Shown piece after piece: positions 7,741-16,476 of a stretch of DNA of 34,600 nucleotides. Source of the DNA: JBGSZX01 sp964640545 (lineage in GTDB: Bacteria > Bdellovibrionota > UBA2428); the NCBI GenBank assembly GCA_964640545.1, contig CAZXHL010000018.1, positions 1-34,600 of the forward strand. Reading direction: 5' to 3'. A model generated the notes under the pieces. The model saw nothing but the letters and a program-made list of their open reading frames with translations. It did no database searches and had not been told where the DNA came from. Position 1 is the stretch's first letter; each line of letters opens with the position of its first letter. Made by a program: the position numbers and the translations under genes.

Positions 7741-9335
7741 TAGCTGTTATCGGTTCCGGTTCTGGCAGCGGCTTCGGCGGCTTCGCGCATCATCTTACGC
7801 TTATCGAGACCATACTTATCAACTTTCATGATAAGCCCCGCTCTCGAAATTCCAAGCTCTTTGGCCAAACGAGATTTGTTCCAACCGGTTCGGCGAAGTC
7901 CCGCACGGATCATATCTTTCTCAAGCTCTTCAAGCGCATCTTTCAACTTGCCTGACAAACGACTGCCCTGACTCTTCGGACGCTCGACTGAATCACGAAT
8001 ACGAGGTGATAGCATTTCTGGAGTGATTTTGGTGTCATCCCCAGCAAGAACAGTTACACGTTCCATCTCGTTTTCAAGCTCCCTAATGTTACCCGGCCAA
8101 TTGTAGTCAAAAAGCTTTTCAAGAGCACGCTTAGTGATTGTCTTGAGTTTAGTGCCCTTTTCTTTCGCAGATTGGCCAAGGAAATGGTCGGCAAGCAAAA
8201 CAATGTCTTCTTTTCTTTCACGAAGAGGAGGCACGTGTACGTTGATGACGTTCAATCGGTAGTACAAATCTTGCCTGAACTTACCCTCTTCCACCATCTT
8301 CTTAAGATCGCGGTTGGTCGCAGCTAACACACGAACTTGTACTTTTCTTGTCTCGCCACTACCTACTGGCGAATAACTTCCGTCTTGCAGGACACGAAGG
8401 AGTTTCACCTGCATGGCCTGAGAAATATCGCCAATCTCGTCCATAAACAATGTTCCGCCGTTAGCCGCTTCGAAATAACCTTTTCGGTCTTTCACAGCCC
8501 CCGTAAACGAACCTTTTACGTGACCAAAAAGTTCACTCTCCAAAAGGTTGTCGTTGAAGGCAGCGCAGTTAATCGGAATAAATTCTTTGTCTTTTCTTGG
8601 AGAACTATAATGAATCGCTTTTGCGATCAATTCCTTACCTGTTCCGTTATCACCTTGGATGAGAACAGTACTTTCTGAACTTCTAATTTTATCAAGCAAG
8701 CTATAAAGGTCTTGCATAGGTTTTGATTTACCAATCATCGACTCATAGCTATAGCGACCACCGAGTTGATTATTCAATTCAGCAATACGATCTTCACGAG
8801 ATGCGATCTCCGTATGAAGAGTCACGATCTCTTGTGCGACAAGGCCTGTGAGTTCTTGGAAATATTGAAACTCAGCGGCATGGATCACCTTGACAGCTGA
8901 GAATGCTCTTTCAGCTTCAGAACCTGATAAGCCCATCTCCTCGACTGTTTTCACAAAGTCCTTGGTCACCTTGGTTGAATCTTCCTTTCGATAAGCTAGG
9001 CCCACGACACAACCGAAGTATTCATTCTCAGCAATGATCGGGAATGCAACCCCATGAACTCCGGGTACATACTCAAATTCCACATGAGCCGTATCACTTT
9101 TGAAAAGCTTTTGATTCACCTTCTCAAGTGTTTGCGCAAAATATTCATAGCCTGACTCTTTATCGACTGTGTTTGCCAGCAAGGTATTTGACCACAGCTT
9201 GCGTTGGCCTTTTTCAAAATTTTTCATTCGGCCCTGATCATCAACAAAGACGACGTCAACATGAAACCAGCTACCCAATACTTCTCTTAGACGTTTTACG
9301 ACGTGGATGTGTTCGAACTCTTCCCATTTAATCAT
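7740..9335 (-). CDS. Sigma-54-dependent activator, GAF/PocR-like sensor + AAA+ + Fis HTH
   Basis: An intact bacterial enhancer-binding protein that should open sigma-54 promoters by ATP hydrolysis. Residues 1-150 form a GAF- or PocR-like sensory domain, not a phospho-receiver: there is no conserved Asp pocket. A helical linker (about 155-195) follows. The AAA+ domain has Walker A GDNGTGKE (228-235), the sigma-54-contacting loop as GSFTGA (275-280, a common variant), Walker B GGTLFMDE (293-300), and FRQDLYYRLNVINVHVPPLRERKEDI for the arginine finger. The C-terminus has a Fis-type HTH (NKSRLAKELGISRAGLIMKVDKYGL). The start is supported by AGGAGGAC eleven bases before the ATG. The signal is unknown. 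A histidine kinase gene lies directly upstream, but without a receiver domain direct phospho-transfer is unlikely. Confidence 0.92.
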   Translation of the reverse strand: MIKWEEFEHIHVVKRLREVLGSWFHVDVVFVDDQGRMKNFEKGQRKLWSNTLLANTVDKESGYEYFAQTLEKVNQKLFKSDTAHVEFEYVPGVHGVAFPIIAENEYFGCVVGLAYRKEDSTKVTKDFVKTVEEMGLSGSEAERAFSAVKVIHAAEFQYFQELTGLVAQEIVTLHTEIASREDRIAELNNQLGGRYSYESMIGKSKPMQDLYSLLDKIRSSESTVLIQGDNGTGKELIAKAIHYSSPRKDKEFIPINCAAFNDNLLESELFGHVKGSFTGAVKDRKGYFEAANGGTLFMDEIGDISQAMQVKLLRVLQDGSYSPVGSGETRKVQVRVLAATNRDLKKMVEEGKFRQDLYYRLNVINVHVPPLRERKEDIVLLADHFLGQSAKEKGTKLKTITKRALEKLFDYNWPGNIRELENEMERVTVLAGDDTKITPEMLSPRIRDSVERPKSQGSRLSGKLKDALEELEKDMIRAGLRRTGWNKSRLAKELGISRAGLIMKVDKYGLDKRKMMREAAEAAARTGTDNS

Positions 9336-9361
9336 TTTGTTAACGTCCTCCTGTCAGATTA

Positions 9362-9399
9362 TTCGGCACTCGGTGCCAAAAACTTAACACCATAGTGCC
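9362..9399 (-). promoter_or_regulatory. GGCAC-N3-GTGCC operator-like palindrome and half-site before the activator gene
   Basis: GGCAC TCG GTGCC (9365-9377) is a perfect 5-bp palindrome with flanking TT/AA symmetry. A further AGTGCC half-site lies at 9394-9399. Both are 30-65 bases upstream of the activator ATG. Read on the minus strand, the palindrome sits between a T-rich -35-like stretch and GAATAAT, so a protein bound there could block or control transcription. Autoregulation by the encoded Fis-type HTH protein is an inference. The TGGCAC words resemble a sigma-54 -24 box, but no GC falls at the -12 position. Confidence 0.45.
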
Positions 9400-9446
9400 A
9401 TACTTTTAGACGGTTAAAATTAAGATTGCGTTAAGTTTGCATGCTT

Positions 9447-9517
9447 TGTTTACAGTGAACGAAAACTTTACAGAAACGACTGTTTCCTAGCCGGCTAAGT
9501 TCTATCCAGTGTAAACA
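9447..9517. repeat. Separated inverted repeat in the kinase-activator spacer
   Basis: TGTTTACA (9447-9454) and TGTAAACA (9510-9517) are exact reverse complements 55 bases apart, in the 243-base region between the kinase and the activator. They could be two sites for one dimeric regulator. The rest of the spacer shows the activator's ribosome site and GGCAC palindrome, but no coding signal and no clear terminator for the kinase gene. Confidence 0.35.
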
Positions 9518-9578
9518 GATCTTTATTCACCGAACAAAGTTCAGTCAGCCGTAGTCTACATATAAAATATAATGAGGT

Positions 9579-10907
9579 TTATGCAGCTTCTTCGCCAGAG
9601 CCTGTGCTTTGGTGATGAAGAGGGAGCTTGATTGTAAAGCGAGTTCCAAGACTGCGACCCGAGCGATCCTGCAGAGACTCATGCTCAAGAACGGCACTAT
9701 TTCTTTCCGCAATCATTTGTGAGATATATAGACCAAGCCCCGTTCCTTCTTCATTCGCTTTGGTCGTAAAGAAGGGTTTAAAGACTTCCGCCTGAATTTC
9801 TTTGGCGATACCTTCTCCAGAATCTTGAACCCATACACAGACACTTTGGCCTTGGACCCCGAAGCCTATGGAAACAATCTTTCTCTCAGACATTTTCACA
9901 GCATCTCTTGCATTGCTAAGAAGATTTACGAGAACCTGACTCAGCTCAGTAAAGTTTCCTTTGATGAAAATTTCACCTGGGAAAAAATCGACTTCAACTT
10001 CGATACCAGAAGATCTAAGGTGATGCTTCGTCAAAGTGAGAGCATCATCTAGCAGTTCTTTCACATTAATATCTTCCGCCATCAAGTTGCTTGATGGCCT
10101 CACCAAACGACGCACAGCCTGAGTGATATCCTTGATGCGATCCACGTTGAACTTGATCCGATTGTTGGACTCACGAATGATCGTAAGGGCATCTTCCGAA
10201 GGGTCTGATAAAGCCTCTTGAATTTGATGACTATATCCATTGACGTTGGTCAGAGGATTGTTGATCTCATGAAGTAAACTCGCCGTAATTTCGCCCACGG
10301 TTTGAAGTTTTGAGGCCTGGATTCGTTTTTCGTCGAAACTTTGTTTCGGCCCAAATGCAAGCAAGTGACTTGCGAGTCGCCGTGAGAACATTCCTAATAC
10401 AACTGCAAAACTGCCTTGAAAAAACAAACTGATGCCTGCACCAATCATAACTGGAATATAAACATTGGCCACTGCGGCCTCACTACCTTTACCCATCCAG
10501 AAGAAAACACTCGCCCAAGACATAGCCCAGTAGAGCCATGAAAAACCTTGAGGTTTTAATTTAAGCATAGGCATCGACAGCGCTGTGATCACAAAGAACA
10601 GAGGAGCCATCGGAACGTAAGGCATTTCGAGAGTGTAAAAAGCAAAGTAGAAATATGTTTGAAGTGTCACAAAGCCAAGGAGGGCTAAAGGCTTGAGCAA
10701 ACTATCTTTCATCAAGCCCAAGAAAGGCTGGAAGTGCAAGAGAACCCAAAGCACAAAAAATCCTGGAGTGAAGAAAGAATCATTCAACGCAAAGTGGGCC
10801 CAAAGAGAGCCAGACAAAACAAATATGCTTGCCGTCAACAATACGATTAAAGAGCTATCGTCGCGAATCAATCGCCCGAGCTCATTGCGAGTTAATGCCT
10901 TCACCAT
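9579..10907 (-). CDS. Membrane sensor histidine kinase
   Basis: 442 residues with about six hydrophobic segments in the first 175 residues and no sizeable periplasmic loop, so the input is probably sensed in or near the membrane. The HisKA box is ITASLLHEINNPLTN with the phospho-acceptor H213. The ATPase domain shows the N box LSQVLVNLLSNARDAV, G1 VWVQDSGEGI, F box FKPFFTTK and G2 GTGLGLYIS, so all catalytic parts are present. The HEINNPL form of the H box is shared with NtrB/HydH-type kinases, whose partners are often sigma-54 activators. The next gene downstream is such an activator but has no receiver domain, so the true partner may lie elsewhere. AGAAGG precedes the ATG. Confidence 0.9.
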   Translation of the reverse strand: MVKALTRNELGRLIRDDSSLIVLLTASIFVLSGSLWAHFALNDSFFTPGFFVLWVLLHFQPFLGLMKDSLLKPLALLGFVTLQTYFYFAFYTLEMPYVPMAPLFFVITALSMPMLKLKPQGFSWLYWAMSWASVFFWMGKGSEAAVANVYIPVMIGAGISLFFQGSFAVVLGMFSRRLASHLLAFGPKQSFDEKRIQASKLQTVGEITASLLHEINNPLTNVNGYSHQIQEALSDPSEDALTIIRESNNRIKFNVDRIKDITQAVRRLVRPSSNLMAEDINVKELLDDALTLTKHHLRSSGIEVEVDFFPGEIFIKGNFTELSQVLVNLLSNARDAVKMSERKIVSIGFGVQGQSVCVWVQDSGEGIAKEIQAEVFKPFFTTKANEEGTGLGLYISQMIAERNSAVLEHESLQDRSGRSLGTRFTIKLPLHHQSTGSGEEAA

Positions 10908-11022
10908 TTACCTTCTTATTGGCTATATCGGTGAAATTTAAGCTTTCCTTAACATTTGACAGAACTCTTTTTCAGAAACAAGGGTCGAGGCATTCGAAGA
11001 ATAAGTTACTGAATTTAAAGAA

Positions 11023-11541
11023 TTAAAAGAGGGTTCTCACTCCAAGCCCAGAATAAAAGATCACTCCAGGCTGATCCAAGAACAGAAAATTGAATCGAAT
11101 CAATGCAGCGATACTTGGGGTCAGAGCCCACAAATACGAGGCATCCAAACCCAGTGTTGGTTCGGCTTGCGAGCCTCCAGCTCTAAGACTTTGTTTCACG
11201 ACACCAACGCTTCCAGCAAACTCAAAAGGCTCCTGAAACCAACGAACTTCAACTCCACTTCGAAAACCTGATTGATCCAGACTCACCAAATCACGAGAAA
11301 CATGTTGCTCCAAAAACAAACCTACGCCCAGGTCATTCATCGGCAAATAACCAATGTTGGCCCCGAAATTGAGCCGCCCTTTTCGGTTACTCGCGACTCC
11401 TCCATATATTTCGGTATAAATATCATCTTCATCTGCAGCGTTCGCCACAGGAACCGCCCCAAAAGAAAAACAAAAAGTAAAAACCAAGAGCATTCTCGGC
11501 GAAAAGAAAAAAGATTTAAGCATTTCTTGGAAATTCTTCAT
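11023..11541 (-). CDS. Small outer-membrane beta-barrel-like protein
   Basis: 172 residues from the ATG at 11541, chosen because the longer TTG-started frame would overlap glpX and spoil the signal peptide. Residues 1-36 are a signal peptide (basic start, MLLVFTFCFSFG core, VANAADE cleavage). The rest alternates polar and hydrophobic residues with many glycines (IYTEIYGGVAS, LNFGANIGYLP, LGVGLFLEQHV, FAGSVGVVKQ, ALIRFNFLFL) and ends in phenylalanine (GVRTLF). This is the pattern of a small 8-strand outer-membrane barrel with a C-terminal aromatic sorting signal. It follows glpX by 19 bases and could be co-transcribed. I cannot name a family. Confidence 0.65.
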   Translation of the reverse strand: MKNFQEMLKSFFFSPRMLLVFTFCFSFGAVPVANAADEDDIYTEIYGGVASNRKGRLNFGANIGYLPMNDLGVGLFLEQHVSRDLVSLDQSGFRSGVEVRWFQEPFEFAGSVGVVKQSLRAGGSQAEPTLGLDASYLWALTPSIAALIRFNFLFLDQPGVIFYSGLGVRTLF

Positions 11542-11560
11542 CGTAAAAAAAATCCTCACC

Positions 11561-12517
11561 CTACATGGGCTTGATATCAAAACGGTGTTGAGCCTTTATG
11601 TCACGGAATGTTCCGGACTTCGATCTCATAACCATGGAGTTCGTTGTGCAACCCCACCCATAAAACTTCACTCCCTTGAGCCAAGTTCCATCGGTCACAC
11701 CAGTCATCGAAACCATCACATCACCCTTGGCAAGATCCGTCATAGAGTAGACTTTATCCGGATCTTCTACCCCCATAGTTAGAGCCCGAGCTTTCTCTTC
11801 ATCGCTGCGCCATTGCAGCTTTCCTATGAAGTCACCGCCCATACAGCGCATAGCCGCCGCAGAGATGACTCCTTCGGGGGCTCCACCAGAGCCAAGCAAA
11901 ATATCGATGCCCGTATCTTCGTGGCAGGTCGAAATCGCAGCAGAAACGTCGCCATCTCCGATCAAACGAATTCGACATCCGAGCGCACGGACTTCTTTGA
12001 TCAAGTCTTGGTGTCTGTCTCTCTCAAGGATTACAACCGTTACTTCACTGAGATCTTTCTTCTTCAGCTTCGCTACAGTCTCCAATTTTTCCTTAGTGGA
12101 CATGTCATAGTGAATAGCGCCACGGCAAGCCGGGCCAACCGCAATTTTGTCCATGTAAGTATCTGGGGCATGCAAGAAATTTCCGCGCTCCGCAATCGCT
12201 ATCACGGAAACCGCATCGTTGTGCCCGTGAGCACAGAGATTTGTTCCCTCCAAAGGATCCAAAGCCACATCAATAGCCGGGGCTGTGCCCTCTGGCCTTC
12301 CAAACTTCTCTCCGATGTAGAGCATCGGAGCCTCATCGCGCTCGCCCTCACCGATCACCACGGTTCCGCAAACATCAATAGAATCCAGAGCTCTTCTCAT
12401 AGAGTCAACGGCAGCTTGGTCTGCTGCATCTTTTTCTCCGCGGCCCATCAATCTCGCGGATGCGATGGCTGCAGCTTCCGTGACTCTCACAAATTCAAGC
12501 GCTAAGTTTCTATCCAT
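11561..12517 (-). CDS. glpX: Fructose-1,6-bisphosphatase class II
   Basis: Removes the C1 phosphate of fructose-1,6-bisphosphate in gluconeogenesis, as a metal-dependent cytoplasmic enzyme. With the ATG at 12517 it has 318 residues, usual for GlpX. AAGGAG lies just before this ATG, and MDRNLALEFVRVTEAAAIAS is the canonical N-terminus; upstream in-frame codons overlap mutS2 and are discarded. Motifs: VIGEGERDEAPML (54-66), DPLEGTN (87-93, metal and phosphate binding), ILLGSGGAPEGVISAAA, and GVTDGTWLKGV near the C-terminus. It begins 13 bases after mutS2, so it is in the same transcript. A gluconeogenic enzyme fits an organism that lives on amino acids and lipids, though this is inference. Confidence 0.95.
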   Translation of the reverse strand: MDRNLALEFVRVTEAAAIASARLMGRGEKDAADQAAVDSMRRALDSIDVCGTVVIGEGERDEAPMLYIGEKFGRPEGTAPAIDVALDPLEGTNLCAHGHNDAVSVIAIAERGNFLHAPDTYMDKIAVGPACRGAIHYDMSTKEKLETVAKLKKKDLSEVTVVILERDRHQDLIKEVRALGCRIRLIGDGDVSAAISTCHEDTGIDILLGSGGAPEGVISAAAMRCMGGDFIGKLQWRSDEEKARALTMGVEDPDKVYSMTDLAKGDVMVSMTGVTDGTWLKGVKFYGWGCTTNSMVMRSKSGTFRDIKAQHRFDIKPM

Positions 12518-12530
12518 TTCTGACTCCTTT

Positions 12531-14969
12531 TTAAAATTCCATTTCGACAACAGTGACCCCATCGCCACCCTCGCCCGGCCAAGACCCTGGGCGATAAATG
12601 ACATCAGGTCTTGTCTTCGTTAAATAATCACGAATCGCATCTTTTAATCGAGAGGTGCCGTGTCCGTGAATGATTGTGATTTTTGATTCGGGGCTTGAAA
12701 AAAGTGTATTGAGCATCTGCTCAACCTTGCGAAGAGATTCGTTAACCGTACGGCCACGAACATCACAAACTAAGTTGCTGGCAATACCGGTTTTAACATC
12801 AACGGTGTCGCGACTCGCATTTCTTGCCGAGTCCACACTCTTTAGATTGCGCTTGAAGGTGCGCGCTCTACCGCCCTGAACTTTGCGCAAGCGACTGTGC
12901 GCCACACGAGATTTGATATCTCCCACCTGAACCGTCACCATAGACTTAGGTGCGATGGTGCGAGGCATTTCCAAAATTTCACCCAATCCAAGGCCCTCAA
13001 TCTCAACGACTTGCCCGACCTCTAACTGATCATTTCCAAAATGACGAGACTCGCCTTCTTTGAGTCCACCGATTTCATCAACTTGAACTCTTAAGTGAGT
13101 ATTGAGATCAGAAATTTTTTGGAATTCCGCCTTGGCACCATCTTTGACATCTTCCGGCTTAAGCGACTTGATTCTATCGTTGAGGTCGTCACGCATTTTT
13201 GAAACTTCTTTCAATAGAGCTGTGGCCTCATCTGTTAACTTCACATTCTGCTTAAGCCCATATTCTTCGATACTTTTTTGGGCTTGATTTTCACGAAGCT
13301 TGGCTCTTTCTAGCTGTTCGTGAAGAGCTTTCTTTTCATCAATAAATTTTCGTCTCGCTTCATCCAGGCTTTTCACCGCTAGAGTCAAATCCTCCGAAGG
13401 CTCACCTCGAAGTTGTCTCGCGCGCTTCAAAATCGCGGCATCAAAACCGAGAGACTCCGCCGTATCAAATGCCGACGACTCACCCGGGATGTCCAAAATC
13501 AATTCGTACGTCGGCCTCCTGGTGTGTTCATCAAAAGCCATCGAGGCAATACGGCAACGCTTGTCGCCCAAGGCAAACTGCTTCAGCGCACCATAATGAG
13601 TCGTCACAAATAGTTTTACGTTTTTGTCCAAAAGGCTTTCAATAAAGGCTTGAGCCAATGGCTGCCCCTCCTCGGGAGAGGTGCCTGTCGCAATCTCGTC
13701 GATCAGCATAAGCGCGTTGCCATCGGCATTGGCATACATTTCAGATAGTGCCGACAAATGAGCCGAAAACGTCGAAAGGTTCTGTTTGAGGTTTTGCTCA
13801 TCACCGATACAAACTAAGACCTTATCAAGATCTTTGGGGATGCGAGCCTCACTCGCGAAGACCGGCAAACCTGCAGCAGCAAGACAGACATTCAAGCCGA
13901 CTGATTTTAACAAGACCGTTTTTCCACCAGTGTTTGGCCCGGTCAGAACAAAAGCATGCTTCCAAGATATGTCATTTGTGACGACACCTCTTTCTAGCGC
14001 CAATATAGGGTGAGAAAGTTTCTCGAAACTCAATTCGTCACTCCATTCGGCACTAGCCAAATGGAGTTTTCCCTTGGTTTCTTCGTTGAGTGTTTTGAGG
14101 GAGGCCGCAAGGTCCGCAAAGCTTCCTAGTAAATCCGAAAGGGCTAAAAGATCTTGATTGGTAAGAAATTCTTTGAGCAGTGGCTGGGTATTGCGAACGA
14201 CGTCAGCCAAAATTTTCTCAATCTCGCGCTGAATTTCTTTATCGGTAATCTTGAGCTGATTGTTCCATTCGACCACATCTTCCGGCTCGACAAATAAAGT
14301 CGCCTCACTATTGGAGACATCGTGAATGATCCCTGGGACCTTGCCTTTAAAGTTAGCCTTAATCGGAAGCACATACCTTCCATCTCGCAAAGTTACATAA
14401 TCATCTTGTAGCAAGTGCGCAAAAGTCGTCGAATGAAGATAGTCTTCCAAACGTTTTGTAATTTTCTTGTGGAGTTCGGCAGCCAATTCGCGAAGTGCGG
14501 CTAAGTCGCTGGTGGCATCGTTGACAATTTCACCTTGAGGATCAAGAAGTCTAGAGTGAGAATCATACCAATTTTCCAAACGGTCTAAACCCGAGAAAAC
14601 TTGTTTTAGCGAAGTGTCTGCCTTGAAGTGTTTGCGCACATAATGGTGCAAGTCGAGCACGCATCTTTGGAAGTCGATCAAGGAAACAAACTCTTCTAAA
14701 TCGATGGCACCAAAGCGATCCATACGCCGAAAGAGTTCATCGAGCTCCCCCACTCTTGAGTGAGGGCTTCGAAGAGCTTTATCTGAAAAGACTTCAAACA
14801 TCTCCAGCACAGCTTCAGATTGTGCCTTGGAGCCATTCGCATCCAAACGCCCTGGCTGCCATTCACCGCACAAACGCTGCCCCGTGGCACTTTTGGCGCG
14901 AGCTTTTAGTTCGGCCTGAAACGCAGGCCACTCCAAGCTTTTTAACGCATGTTTACTGACTTCTATCAC
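12531..14969 (-). CDS. mutS2: MutS2 family ATPase/endonuclease
   Basis: 812 residues, normal for MutS2. The start is GTG at 14969; the following IEVSKHALKSLEWPAF fits the family N-terminus (ALxxLEW). The core and clamp helices occupy about 1-330. The ATPase domain has GPNTGGKT (344-351) and LMLIDEIATGTSPEEG for Walker B and signature. A long coiled region (about 510-620) follows, then a KOW-like strand segment (LEVGQVVEIEGLGLGEIL). The C-terminal Smr nuclease domain (about 735-812) has VCDVRGRTVNESL and IIHGHGTSRLKDAI. MutS2 lacks the mismatch-recognition domain of MutS. It suppresses recombination and, in Bacillus, helps split collided ribosomes. The neighbour upstream is an NFACT protein, another ribosome-rescue family, so the pairing is suggestive. 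Confidence 0.95.
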   Translation of the reverse strand: MIEVSKHALKSLEWPAFQAELKARAKSATGQRLCGEWQPGRLDANGSKAQSEAVLEMFEVFSDKALRSPHSRVGELDELFRRMDRFGAIDLEEFVSLIDFQRCVLDLHHYVRKHFKADTSLKQVFSGLDRLENWYDSHSRLLDPQGEIVNDATSDLAALRELAAELHKKITKRLEDYLHSTTFAHLLQDDYVTLRDGRYVLPIKANFKGKVPGIIHDVSNSEATLFVEPEDVVEWNNQLKITDKEIQREIEKILADVVRNTQPLLKEFLTNQDLLALSDLLGSFADLAASLKTLNEETKGKLHLASAEWSDELSFEKLSHPILALERGVVTNDISWKHAFVLTGPNTGGKTVLLKSVGLNVCLAAAGLPVFASEARIPKDLDKVLVCIGDEQNLKQNLSTFSAHLSALSEMYANADGNALMLIDEIATGTSPEEGQPLAQAFIESLLDKNVKLFVTTHYGALKQFALGDKRCRIASMAFDEHTRRPTYELILDIPGESSAFDTAESLGFDAAILKRARQLRGEPSEDLTLAVKSLDEARRKFIDEKKALHEQLERAKLRENQAQKSIEEYGLKQNVKLTDEATALLKEVSKMRDDLNDRIKSLKPEDVKDGAKAEFQKISDLNTHLRVQVDEIGGLKEGESRHFGNDQLEVGQVVEIEGLGLGEILEMPRTIAPKSMVTVQVGDIKSRVAHSRLRKVQGGRARTFKRNLKSVDSARNASRDTVDVKTGIASNLVCDVRGRTVNESLRKVEQMLNTLFSSPESKITIIHGHGTSRLKDAIRDYLTKTRPDVIYRPGSWPGEGGDGVTVVEMEF

Positions 14970-15023
14970 TATGGGAGAAACCTAGATCTTCGCTGAGCAA
15001 TCTGCAACTCGATGATTTGGAAT

Positions 15024-16403
15024 TTAACTGGACCTCAGCCATGCATCAAAGCCATCGTCCAGCTCGGTTGTGATCACCTCGGAACGTGTGACAATAACAT
15101 GGCCAGGCTGCCCCTTGAGACTCTTAAGATAGCGTTTTTCAGCCATATCCACCATGCCATAGCGGCTCGTGCGCGCCTTGGAGTTATAAAGCGCTAGCTG
15201 CGCAGCCCAGGTTACGACTTCTAGTGGCAAGTCTTGTTTGGAAGATAACCCTTTCTGGCCCCTCGGTATCCAAACATGAGCTCCACCAATGCCTCGAACG
15301 TGAAACCACACATCTCTTGAATTGGCCTTTCTTAGTAGCTCTGCATTTTCACTTTGCTTTTTTCCAACGAGAGCGACAATTCCTGAAGGATGTTCGAGCC
15401 TCAACCCAGGAGACTGGGCCTTCCTAGAATTCTTCGATTGAGAGATAGCCTTCACCTCTGAAACTTTTTGTCTATTGGGAACACCATTTGAAACTTTGCC
15501 AGAAGGAGTTTCGGCCGCCTCGCCTACCTTCTCGGATTCTGATATCGCTTCCGCATCTGCAACCTGAGCGAGAACATCATGCATCCTCTTCTCTGCGCCT
15601 TGAACTTTTCGAACAAAGCGGCGTCTTAGTCCAAACAATTTGTCTTGTGCTTCGGAGCGATTCTCTACTTTAAACGCGGGCAAAGTGCCTTCGGAGTTTA
15701 GCGACTGCAATCCATCGAGAAGATCTTCCGGCCATGCCACCTCATCTCCCCAAGATGCGGGATATGACCTTAAGTGTGCACAGATCAAATCGAACTGCTT
15801 CAGCCCTCTTCGAGATTCATCGATGTCCTGTTGAATTTTCTGAATCAACCGTTTGTCTTTGCCTCGTTGCTTATAATCTTCTCGGGCCACAACTTGGCTA
15901 TCCTGCCCGGAACCAGATTCCGAACTCAAATCAATCGACATCATCTGAACATGTCTCACAAAGGGGCTTTTCCCCTCATCCTTGACGTTCACATCAAAAA
16001 TGGCCTGAGTTCCCTTTTGTAGAAACTCCAGAGTCCCGCCGCCCTCAAACTCAAAACGCAACACGACGCTCTCCTCAGTATGAAACACGCTAGGTTCCTC
16101 GACGAGGCGACGATTGAGCAGATGAGCCCTGACGTAGAGTTGAACGGGATCGGGCTTAGGATTCCACTGAGGCTTTAAGAACAAACGCTGCTCCCTCGTG
16201 GGAACATCCAAACTTAAGTCACTGAATTCTTGGCCCCTATAGAGCCAAACACCCTTTCGGGGGCCCGGAAAAAACTCGATTTCATACATCCACCCCTTGT
16301 CGTTGCGGAAACTGCGAAATCGCTGCAATTGGCAACCAGGCCGAATCAGCTTGACTTCAGGCGTTAACCCCTTAATAATCCGATGCTTAAAAGACTTTAT
16401 CAT
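15024..16403 (-). CDS. NFACT (RqcH/Rqc2-like) protein, short form
   Basis: 459 residues from the ATG at 16403, which follows AGGGGAAG. The open frame continues upstream only because it is antisense to a Lys/Ala-rich gene. The C-terminal domain is NFACT-R: GIVALVGKKQSENAELLRKANSRDVWFHVRGIGGAHVWIP, then VTWAAQLALYNSKARTS. The middle (about 180-320) is a helical coiled-coil region. The N-terminal part is short and diverged. In B. subtilis RqcH, which adds alanine tails to stalled nascent chains, an Asp-Arg pair in this part is essential. By eye the matching segment here is FHTEESVVLRFEF, without the pair. The protein probably binds 50S-peptidyl-tRNA complexes but may not template Ala tails. mutS2 starts 54 bases downstream. 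Confidence 0.82.
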   Translation of the reverse strand: MIKSFKHRIIKGLTPEVKLIRPGCQLQRFRSFRNDKGWMYEIEFFPGPRKGVWLYRGQEFSDLSLDVPTREQRLFLKPQWNPKPDPVQLYVRAHLLNRRLVEEPSVFHTEESVVLRFEFEGGGTLEFLQKGTQAIFDVNVKDEGKSPFVRHVQMMSIDLSSESGSGQDSQVVAREDYKQRGKDKRLIQKIQQDIDESRRGLKQFDLICAHLRSYPASWGDEVAWPEDLLDGLQSLNSEGTLPAFKVENRSEAQDKLFGLRRRFVRKVQGAEKRMHDVLAQVADAEAISESEKVGEAAETPSGKVSNGVPNRQKVSEVKAISQSKNSRKAQSPGLRLEHPSGIVALVGKKQSENAELLRKANSRDVWFHVRGIGGAHVWIPRGQKGLSSKQDLPLEVVTWAAQLALYNSKARTSRYGMVDMAEKRYLKSLKGQPGHVIVTRSEVITTELDDGFDAWLRSS

Positions 16404-16476
16404 TGACAGAACTTCCCCTAGAGGACTTTTACTATAAAAGCTTTCTACTAAAGCATTAGGTTGGGTAAACAGTATT
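16404..16476. promoter_or_regulatory. Divergent promoter region between the NFACT and histone-tail/PilZ genes
   Basis: These 73 bases must hold both promoters. On the plus strand there are TTGACA (16403-16408) and TATAAA (16433-16438), but they are 24 bases apart, too far for a normal pair. CTTTTA CTA TAAAAG (16426-16440) is a perfect 6-bp palindrome, possibly an operator. The minus strand carries the AGGGGAAG ribosome site of the NFACT gene. Confidence 0.35.

Noticed and set aside
9362..9400. TGGCAC words that look like sigma-54 -24 boxes before the activator gene
   Set aside because: In neither case does a GC fall at the required distance for the -12 box; the palindromic operator reading explains the words better.
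11813..12505. 230-codon open frame on the plus strand
   Set aside because: Fully antisense to glpX, whose protein motifs are all intact. No ribosome site and no family features.
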